From Stichopus chloronotus (taxonomy: Eukaryota > Echinodermata > Holothuroidea > Aspidochirotida > Stichopodidae), in assembly GCA_021234535.1 (NCBI GenBank), contig CM037846.1, forward strand, positions 11,424,705-11,488,704: a stretch of 64,000 bases of DNA. The letters are read 5' to 3'. The notes under the pieces are model-generated. The model searched no databases and had not been told where the DNA came from. It saw only the letters and a list, made by a program, of their open reading frames with translations. The stretch's first letter is position 1; each line of letters starts with the position of its first letter. The position numbers and the translations under genes were made by a program. Positions 1-12,489 of the stretch are shown piece by piece.

Positions 1-110
1 ACACCTGCCTTGTCTTCTCCTGTAGACAGCTTTCAGTGTACATACTCTATGTACTGTAATTCACAGCATACTCCTTCACCTGGCAATTACGGAAGAGTGG
101 TGACCAGATA

Positions 111-140
111 CACACACACACACACGCACACACACACACA
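111..140. repeat. (CA)n microsatellite
   Basis: About 30 bp of CA dinucleotides with a single CG interruption. Confidence 0.9.
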
Positions 141-1635
141 AAATTGCCAGATGCTAGACCATGGTCAGTACGGTAATGCATAGGTTATATGAGGTGAGTA
201 CATCGCTAGCGAATTCCCAAACCAAGGAGTTTTGGGGATTTAGACCAACAAGTGTAATTTATGCCTAGTTTTCCAGTCAAAGGCCAACAAAAAGTTCCTC
301 TTTTCAAAGACTTTCGATAGGACCAGTATCGTTTCATTGGAATATTCCTTCATTATTAGGCTATTATTTCTATATTCCTTTATAATTACACACCAATTTT
401 TCATACACAGATGCGTAGATCCTTTTTCAGTTCATACAGTACAAGTTGTGTGGCTTTTGAAATTTAATCACTTTAAGTCATTTGAAAATGTCTCTCAACT
501 TCAGAATTTTGTCATTCAGTCTCCTTGCCGCCAACTTTCAAATCCTGTGATAGATGGCAATATTTACGTTAACAATTTAACTCTTCAAAACGTTTTGGAG
601 GCTTTCGGCTGATACCCTACGACTCTGTGTCTGGCGAGAACCATTTCTCTTTTCATTGACACTAAAACAAGTCTCTTTGTCTCTTGAGCTTGAAAAATGG
701 TGGTCGCTGTAGAGCTTGGAACAAAATTTCATCAGGGGAGTTGAGGTTGAATTCTGACCAAGATTGTGAGGTTGATGAGGTATGTCACATGACTGATTTA
801 GCTGATGAGTGACAAATATGTGAAAATCTAATTGAAACATGGTTGCAGCTTTGTGCAGAGAACACCAGACTGCAGAATAAAGGGGCACCCTGCCTTCTTT
901 TTGTGATTGTAGATCATCAAGTACTGTATAATTTCCAGTGCAGGAAAAGCCCAAGATTTTTCTCAATCAGTGCTTGTTTTGCTATGTTTCTCAGTGCAGT
1001 GTCACCGTCCAAAACTCTGTACGTGCCTCTGCTGGCGTCATATTTACGCAGTCACGGCGTGTGAATGCGGTACCTGCAAAGATTGTGTGTAGATTAATGA
1101 CTGGGATTTTGTACGTACTAAACTGGATACATATTACATTGGAAATTGTTTATTGGTCTACCTGTATGTCTATTTAATTGCATAAAAAGAAGATGAGGGT
1201 TTGAGAGCTGTTTTGAATCGTGGACAAGTACAGTAAGCATGTTTTTTACCTTGCCTCATCCCATTCTGACATTGAAACTTCCTTTGTGCAAATTGGTATG
1301 GCATGTTGGACATGAATTTATTATTTGAACAGTGATGAGGGGAACTGCAAGCATTCGTACTTCCTCACGTTTTCTGCCATCAAACTAGATTTACGTACTT
1401 CACGAACTTAAAACAATCAAGCGGGAAATATCTGGCGAATGCTTGTTACCCTAACGTCAGTTGACATCTTTTGAAACACAATATAGCCTGAGGTTTGGGA
1501 AATATGAGGAGCTTTATTTGGTAGAAAATTGCCGTTGGTAGATGCTACAGTATTTTGCTAATGTCCATTAACTCTCTAAAATAAATGGCAAAGTTTAGCC
1601 ATTGTGAATAAGTGAACGAAGAAGGTGTTTTTGAG

Positions 1636-1705
1636 GGGGGTGGGGAGGGGGTGGGATGGGGAGGGTGTAAGGTGTAAGGTGTGAGAGGAGGGGGAGGCAG
1701 GGAGA
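1636..1705 (+). repeat. G-rich polypurine tract, quadruplex-capable
   Basis: Runs of three to six G separated by one to a few bases (gggg, ggggg, ggg, gggg, ggg), followed by GGTGTAA direct repeats and an AGGAGGGGG run. It meets the usual pattern of four G-runs for quadruplex formation on the + strand. No gene is attached. Confidence 0.6.
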
Positions 1706-4700
1706 AGAGGTCAACAAGGAGTTGTAATAGGACAAGCACATAACCACTTCCTGGCTAATTACCCTGTGTCATAATTTGCTACAATCGTTTAAAATGTGAC
1801 CATGAAGCACTCGCTCTTTTAACCGGTCAATTCTTAAATGTCGTAATACCTAGAGTGGCAAGTTTTCAGTGTTAAAGAAAAATGGGTTAAAAAACAAGAA
1901 TATAAAACATGCAAGTTCACTGAAAACTTGTTTTTCCTTCTCATAAGCAAAAACAAAGCAAAAAAAAAAAAAAACATATGTTATGGAGAAAAAAAGACTA
2001 TAAAACCCACATAAAGTATGTATGCAAGTCACTGATTATGGTGGCTGGGCTCCAGGTCTGTTTTGCCCGTATTTCACGTGCTAAGTTACATTCCTCTTGA
2101 AAAATAGAAATAATCTGAATATTAATCTTTGATTAGCTTTGGAATTTTGCTAGTTTTTTAATCTGAGACTAAGTGAATTCACAAATAGTTACAGTGCAGT
2201 GCATTCCCACTTTCGGCTGAATAAAATATCTTTAAGAGACGAAAGGATTACTGCAGACGTAGTCCTTTAAACATTTTACTTTGTCAGTAAGATATGCTGA
2301 AGACCCTGTTTACATCTCAGGAGCCATCTGTGAAACCATGCATACAGCAATAATAATCCAAACTGTTCCTGCGTGTCATTTGAATCTAGTGTACGGTGGC
2401 GTAGATGATCACTCCTGCCGGTACTGAAACTGTCGAAGTGGCAGACTTCATCGTAACTGAGTGCTTTATTGAGATGCACGACACAAATGCAAAGTCTCAT
2501 AAAAAATTCCTTTTATTTGTTACAATGTTCAGATAACCTTTCCATATGCTGCCAAGAAAAGGTCTAACAGGGAAGACACCTGTTGTGGTTTCTCTGCTTC
2601 CAATGTAATCTTCCCAGTCGCGGTGCTTTGTACCCAGACTTCTTGTTTAGACTTCATGAAGCTCTTCTTAATCCGTGGCCTACTAAAATCTTCCACTGAA
2701 TTTTAAAAAACGCTGATATTCTGTTTTGCTGCTGGTTGTAACAAGGTCACCTTCAAAGTTTCTTATTGCTGCCATGCAGTATTGAAACATTAAAATTCAT
2801 TGCATTCCTAAACCTGTGGCCATAAAGAGCAGTGTGTTGAAACATAAAGACTATTACACTTCATGATTGTTACCAGTGATGGCACTCTTTTTTACTGGGT
2901 TCATTGAACTTTGAAAGATATCTTCTTGGTGATCATCTGTTCTCACCCCCCCCCCCCCTCATTTCTTTAAACCTAAAATATCAAGTGGAGCAACAACCAG
3001 TATAAATTTACTGTGAGCAGACCGGGGCATTGTATGGCAAAATTGTAATGATGGGCGCAGGCAAGATGGTAACAATTGCATCAGGAAAAATGTTTCATCT
3101 GGCCTTAAACTAAAAGACATTTGGTGTGTATTTTACCGTGAAGTCTGGTAGCTCCATGGAGAACATCTCTTCTAACACTCCACAAATGGCTATTCATGAA
3201 AGTACTTGTGTTGTTTATACATCTAAGCATAAACACTAGTGGCACTAAACTCATGATGGAAGTCTGTAGATGCACAAGAAACACAAGACTGCTCAAGTTG
3301 TTTTGGCTTCTGACACCCCTGCAAGAGGCAAAAACAACGGCAAGAGACAGACACACGTCGTGCAAATTAGAGCGAAAGGCAAAGAGAGGCGGGCTCGACC
3401 TTAGAGGGCACGGTGCTAGAATTAATTTCGGGGACACTTAGAGCGAGGCTAAATGTATGCATTAGTGAAGCAAGGGATTAAGTGTAGTCACTCCTGAATA
3501 CCCACACCAGTGAGTGTTGGGGAATGTGTGGCATTTGAAAATGTACAATGATAGCACCTACTGAGGTACATGTAACCAGCATTCTCCATCATTACACCAT
3601 CATACCCCTTCCCACATGAAACGTCCATCAGCATATTCATCCTCTAAATTAAGCTTCAATTTCCTTAGAAAGCACTCTGAAGTTGTAATGACCATCAGTG
3701 ACATTGGAATTTTGTATACGTCTACACAAACAATTTATGTACATTATAAGCAATTAGTGAAACTTCCATTTTGAATTGCTCCTCTGACAACGTCACACTT
3801 TTGATGTGGTACCAGCCTGCATTTCTTTCGACTACATTTTTGACAACTTGTTTTTGCAATATGCTGAAACTACCGTTTTGCGTGCTTTTCTGTGTTCTCC
3901 CCGTGCACATTTTTGTCCGATGTAAGCTGTCCCATGGGTACCGTGGGTGGTAATGCAATCGTGGATGTAAATAACTTTTGGAGGAACTTGAATGTAAATC
4001 CCTCCAGTGCAAAAGAGAATGAGAAATTCCGTGACCAGGGTCAGTTTATTCCTGTTGGTGGTTCAGTTGCTGCCAGTGTGCCGCCGTAAATAGAGACAAT
4101 CAAGTTGATCAGGTCTGCAGATTATCAGGCAGATTTGGGGGAGAATGAATGGCCTGTAAACTGCCAGAGGGACTTACAGTACCACAAGATGCCTGCCACT
4201 TACTGTGATAGCATCATGTAGCCTATAGGAATCAGGGAACTGCAGCACGAGGGGCTCGTGCTCAGTGTAAGGTTGGACAAACACATTACGCCAGTGCCGT
4301 TAACAGCCAGTGCAACTGGGTACTTTTATTTATGTTTGACTGGGAACTCGGCTTCATCGATGCAATGTTGCCTACACTGAGTCAAGATTTCAGGGCAGGG
4401 GTCAGTTTCGTCACTGTCGTGATGCAAGACCATTTTTCTGAAGTTTGAAGATTTTATGAGAATATATACTGATGGAACGAGGAGATTATTCCCTAGTTGA
4501 AGAGCAGGTGGAATGTCATCAAGAGATAAACGGCTGTGTTCACTTCAATGATAGCTTGGAAAGCTTGCATGATGATGTATGCACCTTTTGTGATAGGTGA
4601 AACAATCTCAGGATTCTTCAAAATAACCTGCACTGGTTCATCCATGCTTGATATTGTCTTATCATGTCCTGTGTGAACACCCCAGAGAGTTAAGCCCACT

Positions 4701-5184
4701 ACAGCCTTGACTTGAAGTTTAATCATGCAGCCTCTATGTACCATTAGTCAAGGTTGGAAAACCTTGTGGACTGTCCAAACTGAGTTGCAGGAAATCTGCT
4801 CTATTTGTGGAAAGTCCAGGGGTGGACAAAAAAAAAAAAAAAAATGGAAAAAATAGCATAATATGTTACCATAGCTTGTGGAATTAAATGGGTCATTTCC
4901 TCCACCAAACTTATTCGAGGTTCATTGTATCAAGCTGTTCACCAACATTTTTGCATGATCAACAAATGCAAGTGGAATACTAGTTTTCTTGTGACCTTGT
5001 GTTTTAAATATGGAAGGAACCCTAGAACTTCAGGGATTTTTTTCCCCTGGACCCTTACAAGGGGTTATTCCCCTTTACTCCGTGGGACCATAAGACAGAC
5101 CCTAAACCCTGTGCCTATTTGCCCCTTGCCCTACCAGTTGATTGGCTGATACAGAGCATTACAAATCGACGACTGGGGCCCAGT

Positions 5185-5590
5185 AAATCTTTCATGTGTT
5201 TAAACTGGAATAGGAGTTGTACTGGCAATCACCTGGTCATCTTCCACGGCTGTTCATCAGTGTTTCAAGGAAGAGAGTGTAGAGGAAAAGATCACCCGCC
5301 ACAAAACCTGAAAGGAAACCATGCACTATCTTCCAGATATTTGAATATGAAAATTGTCTCAACATTTTTGTTGGCCCTACAAAATTCAAGACTCCAAGAA
5401 AGCATAGCAGTCAATCATCGCTACATGAAATCAAACAAACCAAATGGGAATGGATATGAATGATGATCTATGCAAAAAAAAGGGTCTTAAACAACGTTAT
5501 TTTTGTAGTGGCTATGACACGTTCTGCAGAATTTGACTTTCATTGACAAATTTTCGACTCATATTCCAGCTTTGAGTATTCTCTTTTCTT
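5185..5590 (+). repeat. Dispersed repeat family B, copy 1
   Basis: This segment matches the reverse complement of 55305-55690. Shared stretches include a grouping like ACTGGAATAKGAGTT, a tract encoding TTGGCCCTACAAAATTC in this copy, and a closing segment resembling TGACTTTCATTGACAAATTT. The open frame here and the one in the other copy give related peptides (for example LALQNS) only because they are the same repeat. Confidence 0.75.
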
Positions 5591-5605
5591 CTCCCCGATT
5601 TTCAG

Positions 5606-5830
5606 CTTGCATCACCTCAACCTTTCCTGACCCTTCAACAGGCTGCTGGCAGCCATAGCGGGCAGTCTCAGATGATCACTCTGCCAATCACAAACGCTGC
5701 TGGTCAGCAGCAGCTCCTCACGATACCGGTCACGTTAGCGCAGGGTCAAGGGGGCGTGCAATTTCTCATTCCAACGAGCGGGGGTCTCTTTGCTGCCAAC
5801 ATATCCAGTCTGACGCCCGTCTCTCCACAG
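5606..5830 (+). CDS. POU6F: POU6 exon a (Gln-rich region)
   Basis: 75 codons, phase 0 at both ends, acceptor ttttcag and donor CAG|gttggt. It encodes LASPQPFLTLQQ, then QQQLLTIPVTLAQ and FLIPTSGGLFAANISS. This is an activation-type, uncharged and Gln/Leu/Thr-rich sequence. A preceding exon must exist because there is no start codon in frame after an upstream stop. Confidence 0.85.
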
Positions 5831-8800
5831 GTTGGTATGACAAACTAATCCTTAGTCATGTGGTAGGAGTTGCTGGAAATCAAGTGTAGTTGATAATTGA
5901 TTAAAAAAAACACTTGATTTTAAAGATCAATTAATTTATCCCCCATGCTGGTTATAGTTCAAATATCACCTAGCCTTCACTGTTGTCGAGAGGAGTAACA
6001 TGCAAAATTTCTACATGACAACAGAGCATCTGCCAATCTCCTCTCCCCCAGTGAGACATCATTCCCATCGGGGGCCATGGGGCATAGGCCCTCCCAAATT
6101 TTGTCAAGGGTGTCATAAACTTTTGTCTGAAAATGCATTTTGAAATTTCAACATGTCTAGTCAATATGAAAACTTCTGTTTTCAAAGAATATGGCTCAGT
6201 GGAGTTATGTTTTATCCCACCAGTTTTGCCCAAGGTTCCTCTACCTTCGCCTCCCCTGTCCAATTTTTGTTTTGCACGATGCTTCCGCTTTTTTCACCTA
6301 CTTCCCACCTTTCACTAAAATATTAAGTTACACATTATGTTTTACACAATGCCCCTCATCTCTCACCAACATGTACTCATCACATGTCTCATGGAAAGCA
6401 TTCGATTCGCTTGGTATATCTGTGGTGATCTGAAGTCGGAATCACTCTGGAAAAATGAAGGAGGCAAGCATTTTGGCTCTCACAGAAGGTTGTGTTTAGA
6501 GTTTTTGAATCCACGGGGTAGTTAACGTTTTCAGAACTGATGGGAGATGGTTTCAAAGTATTCTCCTGTTTCTTCTTTTTTGGCAGGTGTCAGCACCAGG
6601 CAGCAGTGTGACTACAAGCCCCACTCATGCCACGACACACCAGCAGCCCTCGACTGTGAGCTCACCCACCAAACAGAATCATGCCACTACCGCACCCACC
6701 ACCCCATCATCCACACCCCTCCCCCCCGTTTCAGTGTTAACGGGACAGGCCGGCCTCGGCCAGCTTCCTGTGCCACACATGCTCCTTAACTCAGCGGGCC
6801 AAGTGTTGTCGTTGGCCACGACGAGCACGGGAACCACGACAGCCAAGACAGGTATGCAAAAGAAATGCCGTCGTTGCCATGGTCACCTCTTGGACCATGC
6901 CAGAAATTTCACCACAGTCAGAGAATTATTCCAATGATTATTAGCACAACGATAAAGTGAGATTTTTTGTTGGTCCCCAGGCACATTTCACAGAATATTT
7001 TGAGAGGCTTACCTTATCGTATTAAACATAACATGAATAAATCAAATACTCTCTATGACACACTTCATGTACACTGAGTTAAATATTCAGTGTAAATTTG
7101 CTCAGTTTAAGTACTATTCAGTTCAATCCATACCACATTTCTGTTTAGTCGAGGGAATAAATTTTATGCAATATCTCAGGTGCATGGTTGCAGATTTGTT
7201 TAATCTCATAAACAAAAGGTGATAAGTGTATGTCAGGTACTTGAATAGCAACACAAGAGCATGAAAGGGTTTAAGGATAATGCAAAAATTAATGTGGAAA
7301 AGAACATCTTCTTTGAAATATGGTTTATGCGGTTTTGGCAGATTTACAAGCCACTTGCAAACCTGTCTGCTGAGCATACCCGTTGATGAACAAAAGAATT
7401 TGCAATTATTCATTTCTCTACCGGGAAATAGGGAAACAATTCTAAGTTAGATGTGTTTCAATTACATTGAATAAATCGGCCAACCATGATTAGGAGAAAG
7501 CCGGAATTCAGGTTTGCATTTCTTTATCTTGATTGCAACAGCGACAACAACAGATGCAACATTATCCAGTTTAGGGGGGCTACCTCATCTCACTCCTACC
7601 CCCGGGAATACGTTACCTGCCGTCAGTACTCTGGCTGCAGCACAGCTTGGTATTCAAGGACAGATCACACCTGGGTGAGCTTTTCCTGTTTGCTTTTTTC
7701 AGATAGTGAGTAATGCAGCCTATGGTAATGAAATTTGTTCATAGTCCTGTCAAGCAGAATATCTTTATCTGCGAAGTTGACGAAAATGTCCTTTCTGCTG
7801 GACGCCCCACCCCTTTTGCCTGTGTAAAATCCTCTGTATCTCTTTGCTCAGTATGACCTTTCTTCAGGTATCACTCTAGCAGGATTATTCAGCTTTTTAG
7901 TTTAGCTTTTTCCGTAAAATAATTCCTGATTTTGCAAATTTACTATTTGAACATTTCCTCCACCATGTGTGTCGGCAGCGAGTGGGGTACATCTATTCAA
8001 CTTTGGACATGGTTGGCATCATCTTAGGGAGTCCTAGGGGGACTTTCATGAACAAGTAATCATGGAAAGTGGTATGTTTGGATTTGGCTTTTCCGGCGGA
8101 TGAAAGGAAGGGATTTATCGCAATCGAGTGAGATCTGCAATGATGTATGGGATGGAGAGGTGGCATTCGGGGACAACGAAATGCCGATTTCGAGAAGGAC
8201 CAAGAGAGCATTGGTGCTCACAGCAATGTGTGGTGTGAAACTAATGGATGAAATAAAGACGGAGGACTTGATGGAGTTGCTTGGATCGGAGGGAGTCAGT
8301 GGAACGGCCAGTAGGGAATAATATTACCCAATGTAATAATATGGGTTGGTACGGACGTGTGCTGAGGATTGATTATCATGTTTAGAGAAAAAGTGTAGAG
8401 AAAAAATGAATCAAGAGAGTGTGAATGACCAAGGAAGATGTGGAATAGGCGGGTGGCCGAAAGGCTGGGGAAGGTCGTTTTGAGGAAAGAGAAAGCCCAA
8501 AGGAGAGGAGAGAGAGAAACCATCGTTTCACAGACTTGTTACTGTTGAATTGTGTGTATGAGGTCCATGTAATGAACTAAGGAGTCTGCTGTGCTAACTT
8601 CCGTCATTCGTTTCGAGTATCGGAATTTATTTTTCTTCCAATGTGAGTTTCTGCTGTAGTTTCATGTGATGTAATTCCCCTTTAAAATGTTCTCTCTTTG
8701 CGACAGAAGTTTAGTATCTCAACAGACGTCAACCTCCACCACATCTTCACAGCTACTCACACAAGGTCTTCTCAGTCACAAAACGTCAGTTGTAACCTCA

Positions 8801-11800
8801 ACCACTTCCACTCCTTCGCCCGTCGCCCAGGTCTTTGCTAACGGGACGCAGGCTCTCAATTTAGCTGGCCTGGCTACGCAAGCTGTCCTCACGAAAGGTG
8901 GTTGCTTTGTTCTTTTTTCATTTGATGCTCAGATCAATTCCGGCTGTCTCAAGGCTCTACCTTTGGCAAAACTGAAAACTGTGGGTTGATCTCTGGCCAT
9001 CAATGGCACTTTAATGCTGCTGTCTAGTGCCCTCCATCTGTTACTTAATCTACTTGTTTTTGTCAGATTTTATATTTTCCTGAAAAAGATGGGAGAAAAA
9101 AAAAATTTTGAATAAAAAATTTGCCATTTCTTCTTTGATGCTCAGAGTGTTTGAATTTCTGATGTTTCCCATTGTAAACTTCCAGTGTTTCATTCTCACC
9201 ATAACCTCCAAAGTCTTCAGCATTTTTGTGAGACTCTTACTTTGAAGATACCTTCAAAAATGTAGAATTGGTCCAATTTCTTGCGTAAATAATCTTTTGA
9301 AGCATCAAAGTTAGTCTGCTCTTTATTTTTTCCAAAGTATTCTCTCATATGAAGAGAATAACTAAAAATGATTGAGACAGATAGGTTGGGGGGCTCAAAA
9401 AATGAATTGTGGATGGTTTTTATTCAGCTGTATTCAGCAGTGCTATCAGACATGTGACTGATAAGGATAGTTCTGGTCGTTTTAGGCCTCTCCCAAAAGA
9501 CGTGTTATTTGCACAGACTCATAACCATAACAGGGTTCTGTTTGTGGAGCAGGAAGGTAGTTTCTGACTTATTCATTCACCATGTAATGATCATTTATCA
9601 TTATCGATCACTGCTGTAGGTCTTTGCCATCACTCAACAAACCCTTTTCAGGTTTCTTTTTCTGTGTTCTTTTGTTTCTAAAATAAAACACTTTCAACTA
9701 TCTTTTTAACTTTTGAAATCCTACTCCACATCAGAGGCTGATCTCATTCAAAATATTTGTCACCCGTTGCTAAACGATGCATTTGGGGATCGAAGCCAAT
9801 AACACCGCTGACCGTCGTATTTTGTTCCTCTCGCCATGTTGCAGTGAGCCTTACTGGTGAACCACAAGTCTGTGGAATATTACTAAATAATTTAAGAAAG
9901 AAATCCTGCGCAAGCTGTTACCTTTTTCCATGCTGCAACAAGTTTGTGCGAAGCAATTTAACAAACACTAGTCACATTAAGTGGAATAATACATTTGTTT
10001 TACAGTAAAAAAATTCATACTTTTAAAACCAATATTTGTGGACACAGATAGATAGATTATTCAAACGAAGGCAGGATGGTAGCTTTCTTTTCAAGAGAGA
10101 AGTTCCTCACAGATAGAAATTCAGTTATTTGTTGCTCAAGAATAATTTTTTCCCCTAAACTTTCAAAAATCGAATATGATGCATTTTCCATAACTCGTCG
10201 TACATGCAATGTTTTGAGGAGCTGAAGCTATTGCTTATATGTTTATTAATCAGCCTGAACGGTTGAACAATGATGCTTTGTGTGCCATTGTAAACACCCC
10301 ATTTATATTACATTGTTGTCATGACTCTAGGATAAAGAGTAACATGCTGTCTCAGGAATGCTCAAGTGCTATAGTAACAGCATCTCCACACGCTCCTTCT
10401 TTCATGCAGCTCCACCGACAAGTCAAGGTCCAGTGATAACACAACTCTCCATGCCACAAAACCTCAGTATTCTGCAGCAGCAAGGTGCTGCTCAGTTAGT
10501 CACGAACCAAGTCATTAACGGTCAGTCGCTGGTCGGCAGCCACATCGTCACGACGACGCTGTCAAACTCACAGGCTTCATCCCCTTCTATCACGAGCCCG
10601 ACTTCCGCAGACAGCCCCGGGGGCCATGGAACGGGTATAAAACATTTTCTGTGTTTGTCCTCTGCTTTTCCTTTCCCTTTCTTTCCAACTGTTTTGATTT
10701 GTCGATCGATGTGTTGATGATGATGGGGCACCTCATCTCAGTTGTCACTTCTCACCATTTCCTTTTAAAAGAATCATAACAAAATTTTAACATTATGTCT
10801 TTTAGATTATTCCTGATGGGTATCAAACCAATCCCATGAATAGATTTACAGAGCCCCTGAAAATATTTTCCTTTTAAGTCTGTGTGCATATGTAGCACTC
10901 AACATTTGGGCTGTTTGCAAGAAGTTCAAATTGTCAAGAAGTGGAACTGTTTTCTTGATAGCAGACAAAATGTTTCAATTCCACTATTTTTGGTGAAGGG
11001 TCTATTTTTTTTTTACCATTTTGAGATTTAAGAATGTTTATTTGAATGCAGAATTTCGCTCCTTGGAATCATTTCATCTTCCTTACACAAAAGAATCAAA
11101 GAATCTTACTTATTTCTTTTTAATGTAAGGTATGAAACATAGGATGGATTGTGTTAATCCTCAGCATGCTGCAAATGGACATGCAACATAACGAATCAGT
11201 GAAAACTGAAAACGTTTCAACGTATGTTCTCTGAAATCAAACAGTTGAAATTTTGTGTATCTTGCTTTAATGTGCAGAAAATGTCACATTTGCAATCTTT
11301 GTGTTAAATATGATATAAATCTTTGACTGCACCTTTGTTTATGTTTATCAAACTCCATGGAGCTTAGCTCCTAGTAGCCAATGGCAGCTTAATAAACCAA
11401 GATCAAATCGAAAATCTGCTTAGGCTGGCTGTGGTAAAGTCATACCTTGGAATGAAAGAGACTTGTAAGAGGGACAGGAGCAGCACTTGGAATTAGACCC
11501 AGAGATGTGTCAAAATGTGGGTATTTTGAAAAATAACTCGCTGCTTGAAGTGACGGTCGTTACAAAAAGACTTTTGAAATGCACCGAGAGGAAGAATGCA
11601 GTTGTGAAGGAAAGAAGCAAGTCCGTGGCCACAAATTAATTATCCCAGTCTATGATTCCCTTGACCACCTCACAAACTGACTCTGAGCAATGTTGGCATA
11701 GGCTAGTCTTCCATCCATGGGTGGAGTTTTGTGAAATTGAAATGTGTGGTCTGTTCTTACAGTGAAGTGCATGGTCTCAGGCATTTGTTCATGTTAGCAT

Positions 11801-12424
11801 AGTTTTTTTGTACTTTGAATTTTTTTTTTTACACGATATGGTGTAGGTCAGAGTTGAAATAACTTCCAAATTTTACTTCCAAAACGGCTGAAACATTGAA
11901 GTGATAAATTCAGAGCAGCTCATATGAGAGCTTTAGGCAATGTGACATTTCTTGCACAACTTTTTGCCAGTTAAGAGTTCAATGGGGGGGGGGGTCACAG
12001 GATAATCAGGTACACACCCGACAAATTTCTCTTGTTACATATGGGGCTCTGCCTTCAAGTTGTTCAGTTAAAGTTCCAACATTACTGTGAAAATTGATTA
12101 AAAAAAAAATTGTTTCTTGTTCCATTGCTTTCAGTGTTTGAGGAGTGATTAGAAGATGGTGATGATCTTGATGATTGATGATGGTAGTCATGATGATGAT
12201 GGTGGAGATACTGATCATGGTGATGATGGTGATAATGGGTATGGGTGATGATATGGGTGATGATGGTGATGATATGGATGATGATGGTGATGATGATGAT
12301 GATAATGATGGTGATGATGTTGTTAATCATGAAATGGGTGTGGATGATGATATGGTGATATGGGTGATGATGATGACGATGATGATGATGATATACTGAT
12401 GATGATATACTGATGATGATATAC

Positions 12425-12489
<65 letters not shown>

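Larger units (their letters stand above)
1..5605. other. Region upstream of the first recognised POU6 exon
   Basis: No exon could be supported here. Short open frames exist on both strands but lack family resemblance and paired splice signals. The stretch holds a CA microsatellite (111-140), a G-rich purine tract (1636-1705), poly-C and poly-A runs, and a copy of dispersed repeat family B at its 3' end. It is probably POU6 intron or 5' flank. Confidence 0.5.

Noticed and set aside
3892..4089. Frame ending in FRDQGQFIPVGGSVAASVPP
   Set aside because: Protein-like composition, but no acceptor/donor pair, no family match and an in-frame stop; not enough to call a POU6 5' exon.
5119..5463. 114-codon + frame related to a - frame at 55428-55631
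   Set aside because: Both lie in dispersed repeat family B in opposite orientation; shared peptides reflect the repeat, not a gene.
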